Of a stretch of DNA of 64,000 nt, positions 34,059-43,075 are shown piece after piece. Location: NCBI GenBank assembly GCA_020632875.1, contig JACKET010000019.1:62001-126000 (forward strand). Direction: 5' to 3'. This DNA comes from Alphaproteobacteria bacterium. Lineage in GTDB: Bacteria; Myxococcota_A; UBA796; GCA-2862545. Numbering within the stretch: the first letter of the stretch is position 1; every line of letters begins with the position of its first letter. The position numbers were made by a program, and so were the translations under genes. The notes beneath the pieces are model-generated. The model was not told where the DNA came from. It ran no database searches and worked only from the letters and a program-made list of their open reading frames with translations.

Positions 34059-35369
34059 ATGCTCGCGAAACCCGACTTCCAGGCTCACCGATCCAGGCTC
34101 CAGGGCGCGCTCCGCGAAGGCGAGGCCGTGCTGCTCTTCGGCGGGCCGCACCACCTGCGCAACGGGGATGCGGAATACCGCTACCGGCCCGACTCCGACG
34201 TGTACTGGCTCACGGGCTGGCCCGACCCGCACGTGGCGGTCTTCGTCACCCGCGACGCCATCACGATGTTCGTCGAGCCGAAAGACCGCGAGCGCGAGGT
34301 CTGGACGGGCTTCCGCCCCGGCCCCGACGGAGCGAAGGCGCACTACGGCGCCGACGAGGCCTTCGAGTGGGGCGAGATCGAAGAGAAGCTCACGGGCCTG
34401 CTCAGCGGGATCGACACGCTCCACCACGCGTTCGCGGTGGATGCAGAGCACGACGCGCTGCTGATGTCCTGCATCGCGAAGGCCCGTCGCAAGAACCGGC
34501 GCGACGGGCTCTCGGTGCCCGAGACCTTCTGCTCGCTCGACAAGCTGGTGCACGAGCTGCGGCTCATCAAGGGCCCCGACGAGCTCGAGGTGATGCGCGA
34601 GGCCGGGCGCGTCTCGGCCGAGGCCCACGTCGCGGCGATGCGCGTCGCCGCGGCCGGCATGCCCGAATACCGCGTCGAGGCCGAGCTGCTGCGCGTGTTC
34701 CACGAGCAGGGCTCCACGGGCCCCGGCTACACGTCGATCGTGGCGGGCGGCGCGAATGCGACGGTCCTCCACTACATCACGAACCGGAACACCCTGAAGG
34801 ATGGCGAGCTGCTGCTCATCGACGCGGGCTGCGAGATCAGCCACTACACGGCCGACATCACGCGCACCTTCCCCATCGGCGGTCGCTTCACGCCCGCGCA
34901 GCGCGCGATGTACGACGTGGTCCTCAAGGCCCAGCTCAAGGCCATCGACACCTGCCGCGCCGGCAAGACCTTCAACGACGTGCACGACGTCGCGGTTCGC
35001 GTGCTCACCGAGGGCATGGTGAAGCTCGGCCTGCTCGTGGGCGACGTCGACGAGCTGATCGCCGACGAGTCGTACAAGAAGTACTACATGCACGGCACCA
35101 GCCACTGGCTCGGCCTCGACGTGCACGACGTGGGTGCGTACGGGCGCGACGGGCAGGTCCGGGTGCTGGCGCCCGACATGGTCCTCACGGTCGAGCCCGG
35201 CCTCTACGTGGCGATCGACGATGCCGACGCGCCCGAGGCCTACCGCGGCATCGGGATCCGCATCGAAGACGATGTGCGCGTGACCGACGGCGACCCCGAG
35301 ATCCTCACGGCCGGCGTGCCGAAGCACCCCGACGATCTGGCCGATCTGCTCGCCTCACCCCAGAGCTGA
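34059..35369 (+). CDS. pepP: Xaa-Pro aminopeptidase
   Basis: 436 aa, metallopeptidase family M24B, removes N-terminal residues preceding proline. An AMP_N domain (~1-130, YRYRPDSDVYWLTGW) is followed by the pita-bread catalytic domain with the metal ligands in LLIDAGCEISHYTADITRTFP, MHGTSHWLGLDVHDVG, LTVEPGLY and GIRIEDDV. Full length compared with E. coli PepP. Its last 15 nt overlap the convergent kynureninase-like gene. Confidence 0.95.
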   Translation: MLAKPDFQAHRSRLQGALREGEAVLLFGGPHHLRNGDAEYRYRPDSDVYWLTGWPDPHVAVFVTRDAITMFVEPKDREREVWTGFRPGPDGAKAHYGADEAFEWGEIEEKLTGLLSGIDTLHHAFAVDAEHDALLMSCIAKARRKNRRDGLSVPETFCSLDKLVHELRLIKGPDELEVMREAGRVSAEAHVAAMRVAAAGMPEYRVEAELLRVFHEQGSTGPGYTSIVAGGANATVLHYITNRNTLKDGELLLIDAGCEISHYTADITRTFPIGGRFTPAQRAMYDVVLKAQLKAIDTCRAGKTFNDVHDVAVRVLTEGMVKLGLLVGDVDELIADESYKKYYMHGTSHWLGLDVHDVGAYGRDGQVRVLAPDMVLTVEPGLYVAIDDADAPEAYRGIGIRIEDDVRVTDGDPEILTAGVPKHPDDLADLLASPQS

Positions 35370-36785
35370 GACGACGCGCTCGAGTGCGTACTCGAGCTCG
35401 TAGTCGAACGCCGCGGCCGCGGTGGACAGCCTGAGCAGACCGCTCGGCGCGCCCGGCGCCGAGGGGCGGTAGTCGGCGACGATGCCGTCGGCCGAGAGCC
35501 GCTCGAGCAGCTTCTCGCCGCGCTGCACGCGGATCGAGAGGATCGGGCCGCGCTGCGAGGCGGGCTCCTCCCCCACCACCTCGAGACCCGCAGACCGCGC
35601 GCGTCGCATGGCGCGTTCGATGGTTCGCGACGTGCGCAGGCGCACCTTGTCGATCGCGCCCCTCAGCGAGCCGCCGGCGTAGGTCGCGAGGACCTCGAGC
35701 TCGGTGACCAGCGCCTGCATCGGGGCCACGTCGGGCGCCCCGGTCTGCCAGCGGAACGCGCCCTTGGCGGACGTGAGCGGCGGTGGCGCGAAGGCCAGCG
35801 GGTCGGCGTGGGCGAACCACCCGGTGCGGTGGAAATCGAGGTCGGCGAGCAGGGCGTGCGACAGCCACGCGAAGCCGCTCCCCGTGCCCGCGTGCAGCTG
35901 CTTGATCCCGCCGCCCATCACGGCGGTGCGGAGCGGCAGGCCGTCGATGCGGAACGGCACGGTGCCGAGCGACTGGTAGCCGTCCACCAGCAGGGCCGCG
36001 TCGGGGCACGTGGCGTCCATCGCGGCGGCCAGGCGCCCCAGATCGTGCAGGCGACCCGTCCGCCAGTGCGCCGTGCTGATGCTGACGGCCGCGGTGTCGG
36101 GCGTCAGCGCGCGGATGTAGGCGTCGGTCGTCACCCACTCGTCGGCGTCGCCTTCGATCTCGACGAACGTGCCGCCGGTGCGCTCGGCCCACCACCCGTG
36201 GACGTAGCGCGCCGAGGTGAAGTGATCGGCGCCGGACAACAGCCGCCCGCGGATGCCGCTGTCGAGCACGGCCGCCAGCGCGTCGGAGAAGTTCTCGAAG
36301 CGCGCCACGTCGCCGCGGAGCAGGTCGGCGCCGACGAGATCCGCGACCCGGGCCCGGAACGCGTCGCGGATCAGGCCCCATCCACCCACCTCCCACGCAC
36401 CTACGCCGTGGTGGAACAGGTGGCCGTGGTGCTCCTCCATCGCGCGGAGCAGGACCTCGCTCGGCTTCCCCATCGCGTGATGGGCGCAGTAGATGCCGAG
36501 GTCGAGCGACGGGAAGAGCCGCCGGTACGACGTGTCGAGCGGCGTGGCGTCGAGGAGGCCCACCGCGGCGCACTCTTCGCGGAGGCTCCGCGGAGAGGGC
36601 TCGGGGCCCTCGAGGCGCAGGCGGGCGTCGAGGAGCGGACGCTCCTTCAACAGGGCCTGGTGGATCTCGGCCGGCGTGAGCGCACGCTCGACGAGCGCGC
36701 TCAGCTCGGGCGGCTCGGCCGATGCGAACGCGCGACCGCGCTCGACCTGCGCGACGGCGATGCGACGCAGGTGCTCCGACAGCAT
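35355..36785 (-). CDS. Kynureninase-like PLP enzyme (aminotransferase class V fold)
   Basis: 476 aa from ATG 36785, with the strong ribosome site GAGGAGG. The core reads like kynureninase: GVGAWEVGGWGLIRDAF, FENFSDALAAVL, VDGYQSLGTVPF (PLP Asp region), GGGIKQLHAGTGSGFAWL with the probable Schiff-base Lys295, GWFAHADPLAF and GAFRWQTGAPDV. Kynureninase hydrolyses kynurenine or 3-hydroxykynurenine to (3-hydroxy)anthranilate and alanine. An N-terminal ~90 residues with no clear match makes it longer than typical KynU (~410 aa). KynB and aminomuconate-pathway genes within 14 kb support the assignment, but substrate remains inferred. Confidence 0.7.
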   Translation of the reverse strand: MLSEHLRRIAVAQVERGRAFASAEPPELSALVERALTPAEIHQALLKERPLLDARLRLEGPEPSPRSLREECAAVGLLDATPLDTSYRRLFPSLDLGIYCAHHAMGKPSEVLLRAMEEHHGHLFHHGVGAWEVGGWGLIRDAFRARVADLVGADLLRGDVARFENFSDALAAVLDSGIRGRLLSGADHFTSARYVHGWWAERTGGTFVEIEGDADEWVTTDAYIRALTPDTAAVSISTAHWRTGRLHDLGRLAAAMDATCPDAALLVDGYQSLGTVPFRIDGLPLRTAVMGGGIKQLHAGTGSGFAWLSHALLADLDFHRTGWFAHADPLAFAPPPLTSAKGAFRWQTGAPDVAPMQALVTELEVLATYAGGSLRGAIDKVRLRTSRTIERAMRRARSAGLEVVGEEPASQRGPILSIRVQRGEKLLERLSADGIVADYRPSAPGAPSGLLRLSTAAAAFDYELEYALERVVSALG

Positions 36786-36835
36786 GGAACCTCCTCGCGG
36801 GCATGGTAGACCAGCCGTCCGACCGAGGAGGGGTG

Positions 36836-37591
36836 ATGGACACGGGACTGCACGGGCGACGCGCGCTGGTCTGCGGAGCGAGCCAGGGAATCGGACGCGC
36901 GACCGCGCTCGAGATGGCGTCGCTCGGCGCGGAGGTCTTCGTGCTCGCGCGGCGTGCCGCACCGCTCGAGGCGCTCGCGGCGGAGATCCGGAGCACCGGT
37001 GGGCGCGCGGTCACCATCGTGGCCGACCTCGACGCAGGCGTGCCGGACCTGCCGGACGGCCTGCAGATCGTCGTCCACAACACCGGGGGCCCCGCGGGCG
37101 GCCTCCTGCTCGACGCGAGCGAAGATGCGCTGATGGACTCGTTCCGCCGGCACGTGATCTCCGCCCACGCGATCGCGAAGCGGGTGCTGCCCTCGATGCA
37201 GGCCGCCGGGTACGGGCGGTTCGTGAACGTCCTGTCGACCTCGGTCTACGAGCCCATCGACAACCTCGGCGTGTCGAACCTGACGCGCGCGGCGATGGCC
37301 TCGTGGGCGAAGACGCTGTCGCGCGAGCTCCCGCCGGGCGTGACGATCAACAACGTGCTGCCGGGCTTCACCGACACCGAGCGGCTCACGAGCCTCGCCG
37401 AAGGGCGCGCGAGCAAGACCGGGAGCACACCGGATGCGGTCCGGCAGGCGTGGGTCGGGCAGGTCCCCGAGGGTCGGCTCGGCCGCCCGGAGGAGACCGC
37501 GCAGGTCATCGCGTTCCTCGCCTCGCCCGCGGCGAGCTACGTGCGGGGCCAGTCCCTCGCTGTGGACGGCGGGCGACTGCGGAGCATCTGA
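36836..37591 (+). CDS. SDR-family oxidoreductase lacking the usual YxxxK motif
   Basis: 251 aa. Classical SDR cofactor motif ASQGIGRA and the HNTGGPAGG strand are present. Where SxxxxxxxYxxxK is expected the sequence is STSVYEPIDNLGVSNLTRAAM, so Tyr is Ser and Lys is Arg. This is a known SDR subclass in which the catalytic residues are displaced or absent, so catalysis by the standard mechanism is doubtful. The C-terminal GRLGRPEETAQVIAFLAS and VDGGRLRSI are typical of FabG-like proteins. It is divergent from the kynureninase-like gene with only 50 bp between starts, so both are likely co-regulated. Confidence 0.87.
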   Translation: MDTGLHGRRALVCGASQGIGRATALEMASLGAEVFVLARRAAPLEALAAEIRSTGGRAVTIVADLDAGVPDLPDGLQIVVHNTGGPAGGLLLDASEDALMDSFRRHVISAHAIAKRVLPSMQAAGYGRFVNVLSTSVYEPIDNLGVSNLTRAAMASWAKTLSRELPPGVTINNVLPGFTDTERLTSLAEGRASKTGSTPDAVRQAWVGQVPEGRLGRPEETAQVIAFLASPAASYVRGQSLAVDGGRLRSI

Positions 37592-37613
37592 GAGCGCTTC
37601 GGAGCGGCCTGGG

Positions 37614-37957
37614 CCGTCGGGAGGTTCGAGCGTCTCAGGGCCTCACGCAGATGACGCAGAAGGACGCAGATGACGCAGAAACCAGGCCGTCACGGGTCGA
37701 GCGTCCTCGTCTCCCCGGGCACTTCGAGATTGCACCGCCAAGACCGCCCGTGACGTCAGGGCTCTCGAGGGGACGTCTCGGTGTTCCGGACGACAGAAGG
37801 GCCTTCTTGCGGACCGGATTCGGGACTCACCAGAGCAGGCCGGCGTTTCCGGGCTGCTCCGGTGAGCGGGACCTGCCTCGCTTCTGCGTCATCCGCGTCC
37901 ATCTGCGTCATCTGCGTGATGCCGGAACGCTCGCAGCTGGACGACTTCCGACACAGG
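37614..37957. repeat. Repeat element 4: compact inverted-repeat element
   Basis: The shortest complete copy, ~345 bp. Left core 37640-37686, right inverted core 37875-37920 (two changed bases), outer end TTCCGACACAG at about 37957. Centre: TCACCAGAGCAG (37827-37838) and CTGCTCCGGTGA (37854-37865), one mismatch. The left half is long and the right half is short, so it looks like an element with part of its right arm deleted. It separates the SDR and LLM genes. Confidence 0.85.
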
Positions 37958-38024
37958 GCGCTGGCTCCTCACCCGAGATGCCACCCGATCGGATAATGCG
38001 CGTTCCACTCAGCGGGAGCCGGGC

Positions 38025-39233
38025 ATGAACTACGACATCTTCTACTCGATCAGCCAGACTCCCGCGGGCGGCGTGTTCCCGAGCGAAGCGCAGATGTTCC
38101 GGAACTTCTTCGACCAGGTCGAAGCGGCGGATGCATTGGGCTTCGGCGTCGCCTGGATCGCGGAGTCCCACCTCTCGTCCGAAGTGCAGAAGACCACGTC
38201 GAAGCCGGTGATTCCACACTGGCAGGGCGAGGTCGGGCTCAATGTCGACTTCGTGCAGACCGCCTCGCGCGTGTTCGCGCGTACGAAGCGCATCGAGTGC
38301 GGCTCGGCGATCATGAACATCCTGTGCAACGGCGGTCCGGTGGCGGCTGCCGAGCGGGTCGCCGCGTTCCTCGGCTTCCACGGGCTCGACCCGGACGAGC
38401 GACGCCGGCTGCACGTCGGGTTCGCGGCCGGGCGCTTCGACTTCATGAACCGCGCGTACGGCATCGGGCCCCGCAATCCCCTCGAAGAGGCCGCGTGGCC
38501 GGTGATCAAGGGGCAGGTCTTCACGCGTGCGGCCGAGATGTTCTGTCGCCTGCTCGCGGGCGAGGCCCTGGCGAGCGACGACGTGGCCCGCGTCGAGCTC
38601 ACCCGCCAGCACTTCCGCGACGACGCGTCGTGGGAGAAGGTGCGGTCGCTCGCCCACACCGACCGGATTCCGATCGAGCCGTTCTTCGACTTCGAACGCC
38701 TGAAGATCGTGCCCGCCGAGATCCGGCACGATCTGCTCCAGCTCGTGATCGGGAGCCACGACCCCGAGACGCAGGAGTACGTGAACCGCTTCCTCCCGGT
38801 GCAGGTCTTCAACCTCTCGATCACGCGTCCCGACGTGATCGAGGACACGCACGCGCGGATGACGCGGGCCTACCACCGCGACGGAGGCGCGTGGGAGCGC
38901 GGGTTCATGCCGCGCACGACCTTCGTGTTCCTGAACGCCCGCCCGGGTCTGTCGCCCGAGCAGCAGAGCCGCGCCGCGCAGGAAGAGGCCCGTGAGGCGC
39001 TCGGCGCCTACTGGACGGCCCTCGAGGGCACGCTCGACCCCTCGAAGGTCGAGAAGGCGGCGACCAACGCGCTGATCGGCAACCCGGCCGAGATCGCCGC
39101 GCAGATGAAGGAACGCTTCCATCGCGACGACCGGTTGATGCTGTGGTTCGACTTCTTCAACCACGACAACGACCGGGTCATCGCGAACATGGCCGACTTC
39201 GTGGAGCAGGTCGCGCCCCTCGTGGAGGGCTGA
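38025..39233 (+). CDS. LLM-class (luciferase-like) flavin-dependent oxidoreductase
   Basis: 402 aa, TIM-barrel flavoprotein family that uses FMNH2 or F420. The start NYDIFYSISQTP and ALGFGVAWIAESHLSSE are the N-terminal strand and substrate loop of bacterial luciferase relatives; HVGFAAGRFDFMNRAYG is the conserved central segment. Members include alkanesulfonate and aromatic monooxygenases. It is 1 nt upstream of the aldehyde dehydrogenase gene, so it belongs to the aromatic/kynurenine locus and could hydroxylate an aromatic intermediate; that role is inferred. No flavin reductase gene is adjacent. ATG preceded by GGGAG. Confidence 0.87.
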   Translation: MNYDIFYSISQTPAGGVFPSEAQMFRNFFDQVEAADALGFGVAWIAESHLSSEVQKTTSKPVIPHWQGEVGLNVDFVQTASRVFARTKRIECGSAIMNILCNGGPVAAAERVAAFLGFHGLDPDERRRLHVGFAAGRFDFMNRAYGIGPRNPLEEAAWPVIKGQVFTRAAEMFCRLLAGEALASDDVARVELTRQHFRDDASWEKVRSLAHTDRIPIEPFFDFERLKIVPAEIRHDLLQLVIGSHDPETQEYVNRFLPVQVFNLSITRPDVIEDTHARMTRAYHRDGGAWERGFMPRTTFVFLNARPGLSPEQQSRAAQEEAREALGAYWTALEGTLDPSKVEKAATNALIGNPAEIAAQMKERFHRDDRLMLWFDFFNHDNDRVIANMADFVEQVAPLVEG

Positions 39234-39234
39234 G

Positions 39235-40674
39235 ATGCAGCTCGCGAACTACATCGGCGGGCGCTTCCAGCCCGCGCTGTCGGGCGCGACGCTCGACGAC
39301 ATCGAGCCCGCCACGGGCGAGCGCGTCGCGGTGGTGCCCGCCTCGCGCGCCGAGGACGTCGACGCCGCCGTGCGCGCGGCACGCGACGCCGCGACGGGCG
39401 CCTGGGGAGCGGCCAGCACGGCCGAGCGCGCCGACCTGTGCGATGCGATCGCCGACGCCATCGCAGCGGACCTCGACCGGTTCGCGGACCTCGAGTCCCG
39501 CGACACGGGCAAGCCGCTGCGGGTCGCGAAGACCGTCGACATCCCGCGCGCGATCGAGAACTTCCGGTTCTTCGCGGGCGCCGTGCGGCACAGCGCGACC
39601 GAGATGCACGAGATGGCCGACGCCATCAACTACACGCTGCGCCGTCCGCTCGGTGTGGTCGGGCTGATCACGCCGTGGAACCTCCCGCTCTACCTCTTGA
39701 GCTGGAAGGTCGCGCCGGCCCTCGCCACCGGCAACGCGGTCGTCGCGAAGCCCTCCGAGATCACGCCGCTCACGGCCCACGCGCTCGCCGAGACCATCGA
39801 CCGGCTCGGGGCTCCGAAGGGCGCGTTCAACCTCGTTCACGGCTACGGCCACGAGGTCGGTGCCGCGATGACGGCCCACCCGGGCATCGACGGCATCAGC
39901 TTCACCGGCGGCACGGCGACCGGGAAGCACGTCGGAGCCAGCGCGGGCGCGACGTTCAAGAAGGTCTCGCTCGAGCTCGGCGGCAAGAACGCGACGCTGG
40001 TGTTCGAGGACGCCGATCTCGACCGGGTGCTGCCCGACATCGCGCGGGCGTCCTTCCTGAACCAGGGCCAGATCTGTCTGTGCGGATCCCGAATCCTGGT
40101 GCACCGCTCCATCCACGACCGCGTGGTGGAGGGCCTCGCCGCGATCGCGAAAGGCTACCGCATCGGCGACCCCCGCGACCCCGACACGACCTTCGGCAGC
40201 CTCACGAGCCACGCCCACCGCGAGAAGGTCGAGGGCTACCTCGCGCTCGCCGTCCAGGAAGGCGGCACGATCGTCACGGGAGGCCGTCGCCCGCAGGTCC
40301 CCCCTGCCCTGGCGAACGGCGCCTTCCTCGAGCCCACCGTCATCACGGGGCTCGGCATCGCGTGCCGCACGGCGACCGAGGAGATCTTCGGCCCCGTCGC
40401 GACCGTGCACCCCTTCGACACCGACGCAGAGGCGGTGGCGATGGCCAACGGCGTCCAGTACGGCCTCGCCGCCAGCGTCTGGACCCGCGATCTGGCCCGC
40501 GCCCACCGCGTCGCCGCGGCCCTCGAGACCGGCATGGTCTGGGTGAACTGCTGGCTCAAGCGCGATCTACGCGTCCCCTTCGGCGGGGTGAAGGCCAGCG
40601 GCGTCGGCCGCGAGGGCGGCAAGTACTCGCTCGGGTTCTACACGAACGACAAGAACGTCTGCATTCAGCTCTGA
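39235..40674 (+). CDS. Aldehyde dehydrogenase, 2-aminomuconate/2-hydroxymuconate semialdehyde type
   Basis: 479 aa, NAD-dependent ALDH. Catalytic residues: Asn149 in TPWNLP, Glu247 in LELGGKN and Cys281 in GQICLCGSR; the CLC form is typical of hydroxymuconic and aminomuconic semialdehyde dehydrogenases. It would oxidise the ring-fission semialdehyde to 2-aminomuconate. It follows the LLM gene by 1 nt. The neighbouring RidA/AmnD-like and LigB genes, though separated by repeats and two unrelated genes, give the same pathway. Downstream is repeat region 5. Confidence 0.88.
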   Translation: MQLANYIGGRFQPALSGATLDDIEPATGERVAVVPASRAEDVDAAVRAARDAATGAWGAASTAERADLCDAIADAIAADLDRFADLESRDTGKPLRVAKTVDIPRAIENFRFFAGAVRHSATEMHEMADAINYTLRRPLGVVGLITPWNLPLYLLSWKVAPALATGNAVVAKPSEITPLTAHALAETIDRLGAPKGAFNLVHGYGHEVGAAMTAHPGIDGISFTGGTATGKHVGASAGATFKKVSLELGGKNATLVFEDADLDRVLPDIARASFLNQGQICLCGSRILVHRSIHDRVVEGLAAIAKGYRIGDPRDPDTTFGSLTSHAHREKVEGYLALAVQEGGTIVTGGRRPQVPPALANGAFLEPTVITGLGIACRTATEEIFGPVATVHPFDTDAEAVAMANGVQYGLAASVWTRDLARAHRVAAALETGMVWVNCWLKRDLRVPFGGVKASGVGREGGKYSLGFYTNDKNVCIQL

Positions 40675-40689
40675 CGCGGCCGGTCGGGT

Positions 40690-42340
40690 GTCGGTCGGGT
40701 CGAGTGTCGAGTGTCGAGTGTCGAGTGGCGCCGCTGTGGAGGGCTCGATCGGGCCCCCTCCCCGTGCGGCGGCGAGCCACGGTAGACCTCGGGCGCGCCC
40801 GCCTGCTCTGGTGAATCCCGATGCCGATCCGTGCGCAGGCCCCCTTGGCCTTCCGGCCATCCAGCAGTCGGTCGAGCACGTCGGAGCTCGTGCCCTCGAC
40901 CTCCGTGCCCTCCTTCCCTCCGCGTCCTCCGTGCTGAGAGAACGCGCCGGAAGGCCCCGGTCTCCGAACGTCCCGCCGGAGGAGGTTGGACCGGGTCGAG
41001 TATCGAGTGTCGAGTGTCGAGTGGCGCCGCTGTGGAGGGCTCGATCGGGCTCCCTCCCCGTGCGGAGGCGAGCCACAACCACCTCGGGCACGCTCGCCTG
41101 CTCTGGTGAATCCCGGTGCCGATCCGTGCACAGGCCCCCTTGGCCTTCCGGCCATCCAGCAGTCGGTCGCGTGGATCAACGCGCTGCGGCTCCAGGTGCG
41201 CCAGACCTCGCCGTCGGAGGTCGTGCCACGACCTCCGTGCCCTCCTTCCCTCCGCGTCCTCCGTGCTGAGAGAACGCGCCGGAAGGCCCCGGTCTCCGAA
41301 CGTCCCGCCGGAGGAGGTCGGACCGGGTCGAGTGTCGAGTGTCGAGTGTCGAGTGGCGCCGCTGTGGAGTGCTCGATCGGGCTCCCTCCCCGTGAGGCGA
41401 GCGACCACCACCACCTCGGACACGCTCGCCTGCTCTGGTGAATCCCGGTGCCGATCCGTGCGCAGGCCCCCTTGGCCTTCCGGCCATCCAGCAGTCGGTC
41501 GAGCCCGTCGGAGATCATGCCCTCGACCTCCGTGCCCTCCTTCCCTCCGCGTCCTCCGTGCTGAGAGAACGCGCGCCGGGACCCCCGGTCTCCGAACGTC
41601 CCGCCGGAGGAGGTTGGACCGGGTCGAGTGTCGAGTGTCGAGTGGCGCCGCTGTGGAGGGCTCGATCAGGCTCCCTCCCCGTGCGGAAGCGAGCCCCACC
41701 GCGCACGTCCTCTGGGCGCGCCGTGCCTGCGTCCCCTGGTGAATCCCGATGCCGATCCGTGCGCAGGCCCTCCTTGGCCTTCCGGCCATCCAGCAGTCGG
41801 TCGACGGCCCGTCGGAGATCGGATGGTGCCCTCGAGTGTCCTGGCGCCGCTGTGCCTCCTCCCTCCCTGCCGCGTCCTCCGTGCGGAGAGAACGCGCGCC
41901 GGGCCGGACCTGGTCCTACCGAACGAGCCCGACGGACGGAGGTCGGGGGACCGACCCAAGGGTCGCGTGTCGAGCATCGCCGTGTCGAGTTGGCGCCGCC
42001 GTGCACGAAACGGAGGGGGCTTGATCGGCCCTCCCTACCGGATCGGCGAGCGCCAGGCCACCAATCGCGCGCCGGAAGAGGCTGACCGGTCCCGAACGTC
42101 CGGAGCGCCGGAGGCCTTGGGGATCCCGTCACCTACTGGTGCCGAGAGCGCACTCACCAGTTTTGGGGGACCAGCAGGCACCGGAGGGCGTCTTGGCGCT
42201 CTTGGCGGTCTTGGGGACACGAGGACGCTCGACCCGCAAATTCCATTCGTTGAAGGGCCTCGTTTCTGCGTCATCTGCGTCCTTCTGCGTCATCTGCGTG
42301 ATGCCCGGAGACGCGCGAAGCCCGGAGCCGCTCGAAGCCC
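40690..42340. repeat. Tandem array C closed by a repeat-element right arm
   Basis: About 1.7 kb without a credible gene. The landmark GTGAATCCCG recurs at 40811, 41106, 41438 and 41739 (spacings 295, 332, 301). Each unit has TCGAGTG heptamers (four at 40700-40727), GCGCCGCTGTGGAG, CTCCCTCCCCGTG, the CTCTGGTGAATCCCG block, GGCCTTCCGGCC, then the 9-nt-periodic CCTCCGTGCCCTCC tract and GAGAGAACGCGCCGG. Units decay progressively towards 42,150. The right end, 42258-42300, is an inverted element core with the CGTTTCTGCGTCATCTGCGT sequence; no matching left arm is found. Confidence 0.85.
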
Positions 42341-42363
42341 GAGACCGCGTCCCAGAAACGCAA

Positions 42364-42387
42364 AGAGCCGGCCCGAAGGCCGGCTCT
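42364..42387 (-). terminator. Intrinsic terminator of the Gly-rich lipoprotein gene
   Basis: AGAGCCGGCC and GGCCGGCTCT form a perfect 10-bp stem with a CGAA/TTCG tetraloop, followed on the minus strand by a short T run. It lies 24 bp past the stop of the lipoprotein gene read on that strand. Confidence 0.75.
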
Positions 42388-42411
42388 CTCGCCGAAGAAT
42401 CGGTGCGGAGC

Positions 42412-42903
42412 CTACGGCGCGCCGGAGTCGCCGAAGAGGCCCGAGCCGCCGCCCGCACCGGAGTCGCCGAAGAGGCCGGAGCCGCCGCCCGCGCCCGAGT
42501 CGCCGAAGAGGCCGGAGCCGCCCGCGCCCGAGTCGCCGAACAGGCCGGAGCCGCCGCCGAGGCCGGAGTCGCCGAAGAGGCCGGAGCCGCCGCCGAGGCC
42601 GGAGTCGCCGAAGAGGCCGGAGCCGCCGCCGAGGCCCGAGTCGCCGAGGAGGCCGGAGCCACCGATGCCACCGGAGTCGCTCGTGGGCCAGCCGGTGTCG
42701 GTGTCGGCATCGCTGTCGGCATCCGCATCCGCGTCGGCATCCGCATCCGCGTCGGCATCCGCATCGGTGTCGGAATCGGAATCCGCGTCGGCGTCGGCGT
42801 CGGTTTCGTTGTTGTTGTTCGTATCCGTCGTGTCGCCGTACGTGTTCTTGCACGCGGTGAAGACGAGAGCGAACGACAGCAAGGCGATGCGGCTGAGAGT
42901 CAT
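42412..42903 (-). CDS. Repetitive lipoprotein with Asp/Ala linker and GSGLFGDSG repeats
   Basis: 163 aa. GGAGGTCAC precedes ATG 42903. Signal peptide ends FTAC, a fair lipobox. After NNNN-rich and Asp/Ala/Ser low-complexity stretches (residues ~25-75) the protein consists of seven copies of an 11-12 residue unit of the type GGGSGLFGDSGL and ends abruptly in DSGAP. The whole mature protein therefore looks intrinsically disordered or amyloid/fibre-like. No globular domain. A related Asp-rich design occurs in the lipoprotein at 9119-10171. Function unknown; the copy number could vary by slippage. Confidence 0.75.
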   Translation of the reverse strand: MTLSRIALLSFALVFTACKNTYGDTTDTNNNNETDADADADSDSDTDADADADADADADADADSDADTDTGWPTSDSGGIGGSGLLGDSGLGGGSGLFGDSGLGGGSGLFGDSGLGGGSGLFGDSGAGGSGLFGDSGAGGGSGLFGDSGAGGGSGLFGDSGAP

Positions 42904-43023
42904 GTGACCTCCGGAGACAGCCGAAGTTAGCCAGCCCCCCTGCGACCAGCCACACCTTTTTCTGGGGTGTCTGGCTCCTTGACATCCCCTCGACATTCGC
43001 TGGGGCGTCATCACCGCGCGAGC

Positions 43024-43037
43024 GCATGTCCACATGC
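43024..43037. promoter_or_regulatory. Palindrome GCATGT-CC-ACATGC upstream of the OmpA-family gene
   Basis: Perfect 6-bp arms, 39 bp before the chosen start. A TTGACA hexamer stands at 42979-42984, but no convincing -10 box at 17 bp follows. An imperfect AGCCACACC...GGTGTCTGGCT pair at 42948-42975 is also present in this divergent region. Confidence 0.45.
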
Positions 43038-43075
43038 AGTATGGTATGCCCGCCCGTACACCTGGAGTGGGCCCG

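Noticed and set aside
42979..42984. TTGACA as a sigma-70 promoter for the OmpA gene
   Set aside because: No acceptable -10 hexamer at 16-18 bp; kept only as a note.
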